A stretch of 28,204 bases of DNA from Donghicola sp041224595 (GCF_041224595.1 NZ_JBGFGN010000044.1:1-28204); one strand, 5' to 3'; counted from the stretch's first letter, positions 15,505-23,973 are shown. Program-made: numbers and translations. Notes: a model not told the origin generated them from the letters alone.

Positions 15505-16503
15505 ATGACGACTTCGAGCTATCTTCAAGCATCGCTCGACAAGCTGCCGGACGCGGCACGGGACGATGTGATCGAAATTTGCATCAACCCGGATGGCCGG
15601 GTGTGGGGCGAATTTCAGGGCGATCACTTCATGCGCCCTCTCGATGTAACCCTGACCAAGACGGAAATTCGTGACCTCGGCAACCAGATTGCCGGGGGCG
15701 CGAACTCGCGCATCGGGAAGGATAAGCCGATTGTCTCGGTCAGCATCATTTACCGGAACCGTCCTATCCGGGCGCAGGTCATCCAGCCGCCAGCGGTGCA
15801 GGACGGCACGTCGATTTCTCTTCGCTTCTTCTCAACCCTGCCTTTGGACAGCATTGAGCTGCAATATCTCTACGGTGCGGAGCGGAGCCTGGAAGGCGTG
15901 CGGCAAGAGCGGAACAAAGAGCTGCGCAAGGTGGTCAAGAGCGGCGATATTTACGCCGCCATCAAATTCTGCGTCGAGAACAAGCTGAACATGATCGTGT
16001 CGGGCGGCACCTCGACAGGGAAGACCGTCGCGGCCCGGAAAATCCTGTCCTATGTCGGGGAGGAAGAAAGGATCGTCACCATCGAAGAGGCGGCAGAACT
16101 GCTACCGACGCAACCGAATGTGGTGACACTGATCTCCAACCGCGACGTTGAAATGCAATCGGCCGACACGCTGTTGACCTCCACGCTTCGGATGCGCCCG
16201 GATCGCATCGTTCTGGGTGAGGTGCGGGGTCGGGAAGCCATGACCTTCCTTGAAGCGATCAACACCGGCCACGGCGGTTCGATGACGACGCTTCATGCCG
16301 AGACGCCGCAATTGGCGGTGCAAAGGCTTGCTATCGCGGCACTGAAAACGGACGTGCCGATGACCTACGCTGACATGATCCAGTATATTGAAAGCTCGAT
16401 CGACGTCATCATTCAAGCCGGTCGCCACAACGGCGAGCGGGGCATCACGGAGTTTTACCTACCGGGCAGAGAGCAGGAGGAAGCGAGCAATGAAGCGGTT
16501 TGA
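15505..16503 (+). CDS. virB11: VirB11 secretion ATPase
   Basis: This 332-residue hexameric traffic ATPase has the Walker A GGTSTGKT at residues 167-174, the Walker B-like RIVLGEVRG with E239, and the His-box region GHGGSMTTLHAET with H256 and H264. It switches the machinery between pilus assembly and DNA transfer. The ATG follows the virB10 stop directly. The last 14 bases overlap the next small gene. The length matches the family. Confidence 0.96.
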   Translation: MTTSSYLQASLDKLPDAARDDVIEICINPDGRVWGEFQGDHFMRPLDVTLTKTEIRDLGNQIAGGANSRIGKDKPIVSVSIIYRNRPIRAQVIQPPAVQDGTSISLRFFSTLPLDSIELQYLYGAERSLEGVRQERNKELRKVVKSGDIYAAIKFCVENKLNMIVSGGTSTGKTVAARKILSYVGEEERIVTIEEAAELLPTQPNVVTLISNRDVEMQSADTLLTSTLRMRPDRIVLGEVRGREAMTFLEAINTGHGGSMTTLHAETPQLAVQRLAIAALKTDVPMTYADMIQYIESSIDVIIQAGRHNGERGITEFYLPGREQEEASNEAV

Positions 16504-16696
16504 AAATGAGGTGAAGACCTTCAAGAACGGGTCCAAGCGTGACGAGGCGAAGATGCAGACCACTCTTCGCGATCTGGGCCTTTCTGGCTGGGAAGTCGTT
16601 TCGGTTGTTCCGTGCGACCTGGGGGGCCGCGAGCTGATGGTCTTCTTGAAACGCGAGCTCGATGAAGGTGCCGCGCCACGGGAGGAAGCGGCATGA
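16490..16696 (+). CDS. Small DUF4177-like protein
   Basis: ATG 16490 follows AGGAGGAAG and overlaps the virB11 end. The 68-residue product has the compact pattern of DUF4177 proteins: MKRFENEVKTFKNG, then LRDLGLSGWEVVSVVPCDLG, then a LMVFLKREL strand. It is cytoplasmic and has no known biochemical role. Its position between virB11 and virB6, with overlaps at both ends, suggests it is co-translated with the secretion ATPase. Confidence 0.75.
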   Translation: MKRFENEVKTFKNGSKRDEAKMQTTLRDLGLSGWEVVSVVPCDLGGRELMVFLKRELDEGAAPREEAA

Positions 16697-17085
16697 TGAA
16701 ACCTGCCCTCTTGTCACTGGCCGTCCTGATCCCTTCGATTGCCTCGGCTGATTTCGTTCCCACGCTGACCAACGCCCCGCGCATCTGCCCCGACCGTCCC
16801 GCGAAACCTGACTGGATGACAAACTTCAATGTGAAGGACGCGCACAAGGTCAATCTGGTGGAAGAGATGTATCGGGCGCAGAGCCTCCGCGCGGTCGTGG
16901 AAAGCGGCGACTGCACTTGCGCGACCCGGTTCCCGTCCTGGGCCGCTGCTTCAGACTACTATTTCGCCAACTACGCGGGCCTCGGCCGTCACGAAATTCT
17001 GGACCGGACCTCTGACTATCGCAGGACCGCGAACGTGCATCGTCGGGCAGCACAGCCCATCTGCGAAGCACAAGGCAACTGGTGA
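16693..17085 (+). CDS. Small exported T4SS-operon protein
   Basis: The 130-residue product begins with a signal peptide (MMKPALLSLAVLIPSIASAD, cleavage near ASA-DF). The second Met is an alternative start. The mature protein has four Cys (APRICPDR, GDCTCATRFP, PICEAQ), which suggests two disulfides in the periplasm. It ends GNW. I do not recognise the family. It overlaps the upstream gene and sits six bases before virB6. In other systems the gene beside virB6 can encode an entry-exclusion lipoprotein, but there is no lipobox here, so that role is only a possibility. Confidence 0.7.
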   Translation: MMKPALLSLAVLIPSIASADFVPTLTNAPRICPDRPAKPDWMTNFNVKDAHKVNLVEEMYRAQSLRAVVESGDCTCATRFPSWAAASDYYFANYAGLGRHEILDRTSDYRRTANVHRRAAQPICEAQGNW

Positions 17086-17091
17086 CGACAC

Positions 17092-18099
17092 ATGAGCATC
17101 GTCACCTTCTTCGTCTCGACCGCTGAGGACTATCTGGATTCGGCGGCAGAAACTCAGTTCGGCGCGGTCGCGGCAACGGTAGGGACTTTGCTCACCGTGT
17201 CGGCCACGCTGGTCATCATCATGATCCTTCTGAACATGATCTTTCAGGTTCGGACTATCGACGGCAGGACTGCATTCTGGCTGATGGTCAAGCTCACGCT
17301 GATTGCCCTCTTCGCCCAAAACTGGACGGAATTTAACCGGCTGGCTGACGGCATCCTGAGCGGGATCGACAGCATCGCGGGTTCTCTCGTGGCATCGGTC
17401 GGGGGTGGCGAACCTGGCCCCTCCGGCACATTCGCGGAAGAGTTTGACCAGCTCATCGAAGAGCTGGGGGAATACCTCAACGCGGCAGGCTCGAACCTCA
17501 ACTGGATGGCCGGTGCATTGCTGGACACCCTCGGCGTCCTTCTTCTCTCGATCCTCGGCGGGTTGGCGGCATTTCTTATGGTTGCCTCGCGCCTGATGAT
17601 CTCGCTGCTGATCGGCATGGCCCCGGTCATGATCTTCCTGACCATGTTCGAGGTGACGAAAGACTACTTCGCCCGGTGGCTCTCTGCCGTGATCTCTTTC
17701 GCGATCTACCCGGTGGTCATCGCGGGCATCTTCGCAACAATCGTCGGTGTTGCCCAAGCTCTGATTGCCCGCCTCGGTGATCCCGCCGACGCATCGAGCA
17801 TCGGGGCGCTGATCCCCTTCTTCATGATGGTTCTCATGGCGAAGGGCTTTATCGTCGCCACGCCATTCATCGTCAGGGGGATTTCCGGCAATATTGTCAT
17901 GCCAGCGATGACCGCCGGTATGGGTGGAGGCTACGAGTTTGCCCGCGCCGCAATGGGCAGCGCCCAAGCGCAAAATCGCTCTCTGGTGGGCACGGCAACC
18001 GGCGCGGAGCTGGCCGGGATGCGAACTCGAACGGTCGCGGCCTCAACGGGGGCGAAAATCCAGAGGATGATTGCTCGCTCTGAACGTCTCAAGCAATGA
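17092..18099 (+). CDS. virB6: VirB6 polytopic membrane protein (TrbL/VirB6 family)
   Basis: This 335-residue protein has about six hydrophobic segments, with a periplasmic loop region between residues about 85 and 150 (Gly/Pro/Glu-rich). The conserved block around LLIGMAPVMIFLTMFEVTKD and FARWLSAVISFAIYPVV is typical of VirB6/TrbL. It forms part of the inner-membrane channel and contacts the DNA substrate early. It is the last gene of the operon, with the bidirectional terminator just after its stop. A weak RBS suggests coupling to the gene before it. Confidence 0.92.
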   Translation: MSIVTFFVSTAEDYLDSAAETQFGAVAATVGTLLTVSATLVIIMILLNMIFQVRTIDGRTAFWLMVKLTLIALFAQNWTEFNRLADGILSGIDSIAGSLVASVGGGEPGPSGTFAEEFDQLIEELGEYLNAAGSNLNWMAGALLDTLGVLLLSILGGLAAFLMVASRLMISLLIGMAPVMIFLTMFEVTKDYFARWLSAVISFAIYPVVIAGIFATIVGVAQALIARLGDPADASSIGALIPFFMMVLMAKGFIVATPFIVRGISGNIVMPAMTAGMGGGYEFARAAMGSAQAQNRSLVGTATGAELAGMRTRTVAASTGAKIQRMIARSERLKQ

Positions 18100-18100
18100 A

Positions 18101-18124
18101 AAAGGCCCGCGCAAGCGGGCCTTT
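18101..18124. terminator. Bidirectional terminator between virB6 and virD4
   Basis: AAAGGCCCGC (18101-18110), a GCAA loop and GCGGGCCTTT (18115-18124) form a perfect 10-bp stem. It is followed by CTCTTTT on the plus strand and by TTTTT on the minus strand. It lies between the convergent virB and virD4 operons and serves both. Confidence 0.85.
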
Positions 18125-18146
18125 CTCTTTTCGGGAAAGTCTCATG

Positions 18147-20240
18147 TCAGCCGACTGCTGCTGTTCGTTCCCCGCCCTGTCCTTCGGAAAGGATGGCCTC
18201 GAACTCGGCCAGCTCGGCGTCGGCCTTCGTTAGTGCCTCAACATCTGCATCGGTCACTTTCGACGGGTCAGGCAGATTGAGGCGCTGCTGTTCGGAAAGA
18301 TCGAACTCACGTTGCCGTTCGTCCATGTCCCGCGTGGCCTGCGTTACTGCCTTCGACTTCTTCCGCCGCGAGGTCTTCAGCTTTTCGCGGTGCGGTTTGT
18401 CGCTGGCTTGCTTCACCGTAAGGCTCTCGGACGCTTCCTGAGCGGTAGCGGGTGCCGGCGCTTCCTCGGGCACTGGTGTGGACGCTTCTGCTGCCTGGGG
18501 CGCGGGAGCGGGCGGCGTGGGGTCTTGCGGTGCCGGGGCTTCGGCCTCGGGTGCTGCTGGTGGCTCGCTCGACTTCAGGCTCCGCTCTGGGAAGGGCAGC
18601 TCTCCCGACTGCGCCTTGTGGATCGCCTTGAAAAAGGGGTCATCGTAATACTTGATGCGCTTCGCCCGGATCGGCATCTGAGCATCCACGACCATCACAA
18701 TGTCATCGAGTGGCATCCGGCGGGCTTCGTCCTCCGGCAACAGCGAGGTTTCCTCGGTGCGTTCCGACATGCTGCGCCCCTCGAACGGGTTGCGGCCAAT
18801 CGAGCGCGAGCGCGTCACAACCCGTTTCGTGGTTTTACCCACGGCCTTGCTCAACTCTTCCACGGTCTTTTCGTCCGATGGGGTCAGATAGAGCTTCACG
18901 CCTGCGTTCCCTTGCAGAGCGCGCCGGGTGTTCTCCCCGTAAATCTCATCCAGCGCCGGAATGGTCTGGGTGACGATAGCAAGGTGGCCCTTGTAGGAAC
19001 GCAGCGTCTCGATGCTCTCAACGACAATCGGCATCTTTCCGAGGCGGTTGAACTCGTCGAGCATAATCATGACCGGCCAAGGTTCGTCTTTCCCCGGCTC
19101 CTTGTCTTGCAGCGAGGAAATCAGGTCGGAGAAGAACAGCCGGATCAGCGGCGCCATCGGCTTCACCATGTTCGGCGCAACGACCAGGTAGACGGTGAAA
19201 GGCTTCTTACGGATCGCACGGAAATCGAAATCCGATTCAATGGTCGCCGCATCAATTGCCGGGTTGCTCCATTGATCGAGGCCCGAAGTCATCAACAGCG
19301 AGACATAAGAGGTCAGCGTGTCGTTGTTGGTCGAAGCCAGCCGCTCGAAAATGAGCTTGGCGGCGCGGTTCTGCACCTCGTCGCGGCGCTTCATGAACTC
19401 TTTCTGCTTGTTCCCGCCCGACGCCGCGATGCGGTAAATCTCGCCCAAGGTTGGCCGCTTCCGCTCGAACGCCAAAAGACCGGCGGCCACGAACAGGTCG
19501 ATACCGCCTTTCAAGAGGCCCTGAACCCGGTCGCTGTCCGCTTGGAGAAAGAGCGAAGCGAGTAGCTGAAGCTCCATCTGCTTGCGGTCAGGATCATCCA
19601 GCTCGAAGATCCTCAACAGCGGATTGTAGCGGTGACTCCGGCGATCATGCCAATCAGTCGGCGCGAAGCGATATACCTTGTCGCCGGTCGATGCCCGGTG
19701 GCGAGCGGTGTTCTCGAAATTCTCCCCTTTCACGTCCAGCACCACGGCAGACCCTTTGAAGGTCAAGAGGTTCGGGATGACAAAGCCCGTTGTCTTCCCT
19801 CGGCCGGTCGGCGCGACGATCAGGGCGTGAGGGAAAACCTGCGACGTGATGAGCTTCCGCCGGGACTTTGGTTTCCCCATCTTCCCGAGGATAAACCCGG
19901 TTCCAGGTTTCCCAAAGAACCCGTTCTTGCCCATTTCCCCGGCCTTCTGCCAATGGGTTTTGCCGAAGCGGGTAAGCGCGGTCCCGGACAGGACAGCACT
20001 CAGAAGGAGGCCCGTGAGGGTAAACCCTCCGATGATGAGGTTGACCTTCTCGAAGTCGTCAGGCCGATACACCCGCATGTCGAGGTAGTTCTGTGCCAGC
20101 CAGAAAAAGTTGATCTCGGACGACAGGCCCGAAAGCCCACTGGCGCTGTAGGTCAGCCACGCCGTCGCCGCCACATAGCCGATGATGGCGAAAACCAGCG
20201 TGACCAGAAAGAGCCCGAGGGCCAGCTTTCCCTTATCCAT
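18147..20240 (-). CDS. virD4: VirD4/TraG coupling protein
   Basis: This 697-residue protein has two N-terminal membrane segments (about 7-30 and 66-90), then Walker A APTGRGKT (143-150) and Walker B VMIMLDEFNRLGK with D395/E396, as in the TraG/VirD4 family. It links the relaxosome to the secretion channel and pumps DNA. The C-terminus (from about 560) is an extra Ala/Pro/Glu-rich tail and a charged helical end not needed for the family core; such tails can contact accessory factors or substrates. Its ATG overlaps the relaxase stop by a few bases. Confidence 0.95.
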   Translation of the reverse strand: MDKGKLALGLFLVTLVFAIIGYVAATAWLTYSASGLSGLSSEINFFWLAQNYLDMRVYRPDDFEKVNLIIGGFTLTGLLLSAVLSGTALTRFGKTHWQKAGEMGKNGFFGKPGTGFILGKMGKPKSRRKLITSQVFPHALIVAPTGRGKTTGFVIPNLLTFKGSAVVLDVKGENFENTARHRASTGDKVYRFAPTDWHDRRSHRYNPLLRIFELDDPDRKQMELQLLASLFLQADSDRVQGLLKGGIDLFVAAGLLAFERKRPTLGEIYRIAASGGNKQKEFMKRRDEVQNRAAKLIFERLASTNNDTLTSYVSLLMTSGLDQWSNPAIDAATIESDFDFRAIRKKPFTVYLVVAPNMVKPMAPLIRLFFSDLISSLQDKEPGKDEPWPVMIMLDEFNRLGKMPIVVESIETLRSYKGHLAIVTQTIPALDEIYGENTRRALQGNAGVKLYLTPSDEKTVEELSKAVGKTTKRVVTRSRSIGRNPFEGRSMSERTEETSLLPEDEARRMPLDDIVMVVDAQMPIRAKRIKYYDDPFFKAIHKAQSGELPFPERSLKSSEPPAAPEAEAPAPQDPTPPAPAPQAAEASTPVPEEAPAPATAQEASESLTVKQASDKPHREKLKTSRRKKSKAVTQATRDMDERQREFDLSEQQRLNLPDPSKVTDADVEALTKADAELAEFEAILSEGQGGERTAAVG

Positions 20241-23067
20241 GTGTTTGCCCCTTCTCGCTGTGGTTCTGGACGTGCTTCAGGCGGTGCGCGTCATATTCCT
20301 CGTCTGCGATCTCGGAAATGACCTCGCGAGTGGCCTCGCTGTTTGCGGTGGCCTCATCAGACTGAAGGTAGGCTTTGGCGGCGTAGAGCCGTTCCAGCCG
20401 GTCATCAATGACCTTCTCCAAGGCATCTGCATCGCCTTCCTTCAGCGCGGCGATCTGGTCGTCATCCAGCTCCCGCTCGATCTCTTCGCGATAAGCGCGC
20501 CCGCCTGCCTCATCTGCAAAGGTCGGGTTGATCTTGTCGTCCCGCTCATGCGCGATGACGCGCTCGATCTCCGGGCTGTGCGTGGTGCTGGTCAGCTCGC
20601 GTTGATCCGCAAACTCGGAAACCCGCTCGCTGTCTCGGATGCTCATGGCCGTGGCGTAGGTCTGCCCCAGACCACGCGCTAGGTGATCCGGCATGTCGGG
20701 ATACCGGGCTTTGAAGTCATCCGCGACAGCCACCTTCACATCGGCTGCATCGTCGGCTCCTGCGGCTCGTGCCTCCGTCTCGATACGGTCGTAAAGGTCA
20801 CGATCAACAATCGCCTCCTGATAGGGCTGGTCACTGTAAATCAGGTCAGGCGAAGTCAGGATTTCAGGTTTATCGCGCAGATAGTCGGCCTGCTCGGTCG
20901 CGATCCGCTCCCGCGCCATCGCTTCGATCTGACCATTCTCAGACATGGCTTGGACCCGATCATAGCGCGTATCGAAGTCCTCCGATTGGTCGGCGGACAT
21001 AAGCTCGTCACGGATACGGCTGCTCATGCGATCAAGGCTGGCCTGTTCGATATGGGCCTGATGGGAAACCCCGCCTTCTCTATCGCCTTCAACTGCGTAA
21101 GGCCGAATTGCGTCGTTGAACTCGCGCAGACGCTCCTGCTCGAACCGTTCGACCTGGGCACTGTAGCCGTCGAAGTCCTCGTGTTCGTGCGCTTGGAACT
21201 CGCGCGTGTCTTCTCGGGTCAACCCATCGCGCATCTGCTCGCCGTAACGATTGGCCGTATCGCGCAACATCGCGTCGGCCCGCTGTTGATCCTCAACCGA
21301 CAGAGACCCGTCGCTGCGCTCCTTCGCCAATGCGGTGAAGGCGGTTGCCAGCTCGGCATTGGCGCTGACCGTGTTATCGCCTTGTGCAACACGATCCCGG
21401 CCAATGACCAGCGGCTCAAACTTGGCGTAGTCATAGCCCGATCCGTCGAACTCGGCCCGAACCCCCTGCTCCACTTCGGCAACAGCCTCGGCCTCACGCG
21501 CCGCGATACCTTCTGTCTCGGCGCGAAGAACACCGGCTTCGGCGTTCAATTGCTCTGCGATCCGCTCGCGGTAGTCTTCTGCGCCCGCCTGCTCACGCAT
21601 CACCTCTGCGAAGACTTCATCATCTGTCGCATCGGTGTCGATAAGGTCATTACCACGCAACACCTCCCCACGCTCCAACGCTTGACTGAGCTGGACATGG
21701 ATTTGGTCGAGCCGGTCGGATGCTTGCTCAAGGTCTTCCCGGCGTTCGAGATTGAGCCCGTTGGTCTGTGCAATCTTCTGCAAATCGTCAGACAGCCATT
21801 GGCGTTCGAGCGCGGCATTGTTCGCGGTCGTCTCGATCCGGGAAACCAGGGTTTCGGACGAAATGCCTGTGCCCCTCAAGGCAGTCTCGATCTGCGCGCG
21901 CATCTGAGGCTCGCGCAGCCGATCCAGCGCGTCCCTGTTCACGTTGTCCTCGGTGTAGATCCCCCCCTCGGTGGGCGGCTCGCTGAGAGTGTGGGAACGG
22001 GTGCCAAGCGGCTGCATATGCTCAACGCCACGGTAGATTTGGTTGAGGCGAGCCTGTGCTTGGGGGCGCTGTGCTTCGGGGGTGCTGGCGACCATCGCCT
22101 CGACGCGCTCCATGCGCTCGGCAAAACTGCTTTTCAGGTCGTCAAAGGACTGTTGGTCGGCCATGTAAACTTCTCCTGTCTGTTCAAGTTGCCCACCCCG
22201 CGCCAGCATTTCGCCAGCACGGAACAAGGCGTTTGAAATATCCTCCCGGTTCTCGGCCGACGCCTCGGCGGCCAGCGAACGGTAAACCTTCGTGTTGCTT
22301 GCGATCTCGGCCAGCGCCCGGTCCAGGTCGCGCCCGATCCGAACGCGCCCAACCGGCTCCCTGCCCTGCTCCTTCGCCGCGTAGATTTCGCGGGTCCGCG
22401 GCGTATACGTCACGACGCCCCGATCAAGACGGCGGGTAGCCTCCAAGCTCACGCCATACTTTTCAGCCTCTTCGACCATCGCCGTGCGGAAATCGTCATA
22501 ATTGAAGTGATGATCTCGGCCGAGATAGAAGAACTCGCCTTCCTGGGAACGGCGGTTCAGGACCACATGGGCGTGAGGATGCGCCCGGTCCTCATGAACT
22601 GCGATCAGGTAATCGAAATTCCGGTCTTCGGTTGCGAAAAACCGCTCCGCAACATCGCTGGCAATGTCTCGAACATCCGCGCCCCGAGTGCCGACGGGAA
22701 ACGACATGAGAAGATGGGTCGTGTGACCCATCTTCGGATTGAAACCCTTGTCCCAGCGTTCGGTAAAGCGGTCGGCAACACTCTTGATCTCGTCAGCCGA
22801 AAGCCGGGTCTTCCCATCTAGGACACCCCGGCTGTCAACGATGTGCGAACTCTTGGTCGTCAGGTATTCGAGCTGGTTCATGAGCTGACCCTTGGTATGG
22901 GTGCCGCCCGACCGGATCGCCTTGAAAACCGCCGACCGACCACCACGCGCAGCACGGACCATCTGCTGCCGCTTGGCCCCAAGGCCCTGCATCGAGCCTC
23001 GGACCTTGCTCCAACCATCCTCGAAAAGCTCGCCCGTGACCTGGGCGACAGCGTTACTTCTCGCCAT
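20233..23067 (-). CDS. VirD2-like relaxase with a long helical C-terminus
   Basis: This 944-residue protein would cut one strand at oriT and stay bound to the 5' end. The N-terminal 250 residues carry the relaxase domain: candidate catalytic Tyr68 (NQLEYLTTKSSHIVD), motif II around HTTHLLMSFP (115-124) and the metal-binding motif HEDRAHPHAHVVLNRR (158 on), close to the HxDRxHPHxHVVxNRR of VirD2. The rest is a very long Glu/Arg/Ala-rich helical region without a clear enzyme domain, much longer than VirD2 itself. It could hold a translocation signal or scaffold. The start overlaps the mobC stop and virD4 follows in the same operon. Confidence 0.9.
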   Translation of the reverse strand: MARSNAVAQVTGELFEDGWSKVRGSMQGLGAKRQQMVRAARGGRSAVFKAIRSGGTHTKGQLMNQLEYLTTKSSHIVDSRGVLDGKTRLSADEIKSVADRFTERWDKGFNPKMGHTTHLLMSFPVGTRGADVRDIASDVAERFFATEDRNFDYLIAVHEDRAHPHAHVVLNRRSQEGEFFYLGRDHHFNYDDFRTAMVEEAEKYGVSLEATRRLDRGVVTYTPRTREIYAAKEQGREPVGRVRIGRDLDRALAEIASNTKVYRSLAAEASAENREDISNALFRAGEMLARGGQLEQTGEVYMADQQSFDDLKSSFAERMERVEAMVASTPEAQRPQAQARLNQIYRGVEHMQPLGTRSHTLSEPPTEGGIYTEDNVNRDALDRLREPQMRAQIETALRGTGISSETLVSRIETTANNAALERQWLSDDLQKIAQTNGLNLERREDLEQASDRLDQIHVQLSQALERGEVLRGNDLIDTDATDDEVFAEVMREQAGAEDYRERIAEQLNAEAGVLRAETEGIAAREAEAVAEVEQGVRAEFDGSGYDYAKFEPLVIGRDRVAQGDNTVSANAELATAFTALAKERSDGSLSVEDQQRADAMLRDTANRYGEQMRDGLTREDTREFQAHEHEDFDGYSAQVERFEQERLREFNDAIRPYAVEGDREGGVSHQAHIEQASLDRMSSRIRDELMSADQSEDFDTRYDRVQAMSENGQIEAMARERIATEQADYLRDKPEILTSPDLIYSDQPYQEAIVDRDLYDRIETEARAAGADDAADVKVAVADDFKARYPDMPDHLARGLGQTYATAMSIRDSERVSEFADQRELTSTTHSPEIERVIAHERDDKINPTFADEAGGRAYREEIERELDDDQIAALKEGDADALEKVIDDRLERLYAAKAYLQSDEATANSEATREVISEIADEEYDAHRLKHVQNHSEKGQTHG

Positions 23068-23629
23068 CGGCCAGCTCCCTCAATGCAGCATTCACGGTAA
23101 GGGTCAGGTGACTACGGCGGCGTTCCGCCAGCGAATGAACCTGATCTGCGAAGTCCAGGACGAACCCGGCAAGGCTCCGCATCTGAGCCAAGCTGCCCTC
23201 TCCGAAGCTCGGGCGCATCCCTTTCTTGTTCGCCTCGTTCATCCTTTTGGCGATCTGAGTGACGTTGTTACCGACGCGATTGAGCGCCGCCCGGAAAGCA
23301 TTCAGCTCCGAAACCATATGTTCGTCGGGCTGAAAAACGCCGTTCGCGCACTGGATCAGACGACGCAATCCGTCCGATCTGCTGTTGATGCCGTGCTTCC
23401 CGAGAAGTGCATCGAACGCTTGGGCCTCTTCCGGCGTGACGGTGACGGTGATCGTCTTGCTCCGATGCCCGGTTTCACGGCGGCGCTCTTTTTCAGTCCG
23501 AACGGTGTAGTAGATCGCCCGTTCCGTCACCCCGAACCGTTCCGCAAGTGCCTTGTGAGACACGCCTTTCTTCCGCTCGCGGATGATGACGAGGCGGTCT
23601 TCACGGCTCAGGCGGCGGCGCGCGGACAT
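23054..23629 (-). CDS. mobC: MobC-like relaxosome accessory protein
   Basis: This 191-residue protein has an N-terminal helix-turn-helix (about 9-45, SHKALAERFGVTERAIYY), a ribbon-helix-helix-like middle (58-95: KTITVTVTPEEAQAFDALL, NSRSDGLRRLI) and the MobC signature FRAALNRVGNNVTQIAKRMN (112-131). MobC proteins bind oriT, help open it and position the relaxase. ATG 23629 is preferred over TTG 23638, because AGGGAG (23647-23642) is only 3 bases from the TTG. The extra HTH suggests it also represses its own promoter, in the intergenic region with the candidate oriT. It leads the relaxase-virD4 operon. Confidence 0.85.
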   Translation of the reverse strand: MSARRRLSREDRLVIIRERKKGVSHKALAERFGVTERAIYYTVRTEKERRRETGHRSKTITVTVTPEEAQAFDALLGKHGINSRSDGLRRLIQCANGVFQPDEHMVSELNAFRAALNRVGNNVTQIAKRMNEANKKGMRPSFGEGSLAQMRSLAGFVLDFADQVHSLAERRRSHLTLTVNAALRELADGEK

Positions 23630-23639
23630 ACTGAACAAT

Positions 23640-23730
23640 CACTCCCTATTTCCTGCCACCTTCATACAGACGAATAGGCTTCGACGCAATCAAGGATTGT
23701 GTCGAGTGTCGAAGCCGTTAAGTTCGGCTG
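23640..23730 (+). other. Candidate origin of transfer for the VirD2-like relaxase
   Basis: TATTTCCTGCCA (23647-23658) matches 11 of 12 positions of the T-DNA border core read on the nicked strand (TATATCCTG^CCA), and fits the YATCCTG^Y nick rule except for one base. A long inverted repeat follows: GGCTTCGACGCAATC (23677-23691), loop AAG, and GATTGTGTCGA + GTGTCGA + AAGCC (right arm to 23716, with a 7-base duplication). A small AGCCG/CGGCT hairpin lies at 23713-23729. The site is just upstream of mobC, where oriT is usually found. The predicted nick would be between 23655 and 23656 on the plus strand. In RP4 the inverted repeat lies on the other side of the nick, which is a point against. Confidence 0.55.
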
Positions 23731-23742
23731 TATTCCGCTTCA

Positions 23743-23973
23743 GGCACGGCTTGCCCGTGCCGTGATCGAACCCACGGTTCGATCCGGGCCGCTCCGGCCC
23801 GCCCCTCCAAAAATCGCCCGTGAGACGCCTCAAGCGTCTCTCCGCAGCAACCCCCCTCGAAATTCAGAGATGGCCCCTCAGTGGCTCGCTCTGGCGCTCC
23901 TAGGCACCACCACCCCCCTTGTCGTCGGCAGGGCAATCGACGCGACGGACCCCGCGCCAGCAGACTGGCGGGG
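23743..23973. repeat. Cluster of separate hairpins between oriT and the heptad array
   Basis: Five inverted repeats of different sequence follow one another. They are GGCACGG/CCGTGCC (23743-23761), GATCGAACC-CAC-GGTTCGATC (23764-23784, perfect 9-bp arms), GGGCC/GGCCC (23786-23800), GAGACGC/GCGTCTC (23822-23840), and CCCCG-CCAG/CTGG-CGGGG (23950-23973, with a 2-base bulge). No gene is supportable here. They would fold when this DNA enters a recipient as a single strand, so single-strand initiation sites or single-strand promoters are candidates. Positions 23841-23949 and 23974-24030 show nothing clear. Confidence 0.5.

Noticed and set aside
18193..19565. Long plus-strand frames opposite virD4
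   Set aside because: They are antisense shadows of a gene with clear Walker motifs.
20683..22236. 517-codon plus-strand frame opposite the relaxase
   Set aside because: It mirrors the codon bias of the relaxase gene on the other strand and has no recognisable domain or RBS.
23764..23800. tRNA 3' half, because GGTTCGATCC resembles a T-arm
   Set aside because: The bases that should close the T stem do not pair and there is no acceptor or anticodon arm; it is part of a perfect 9-bp hairpin.
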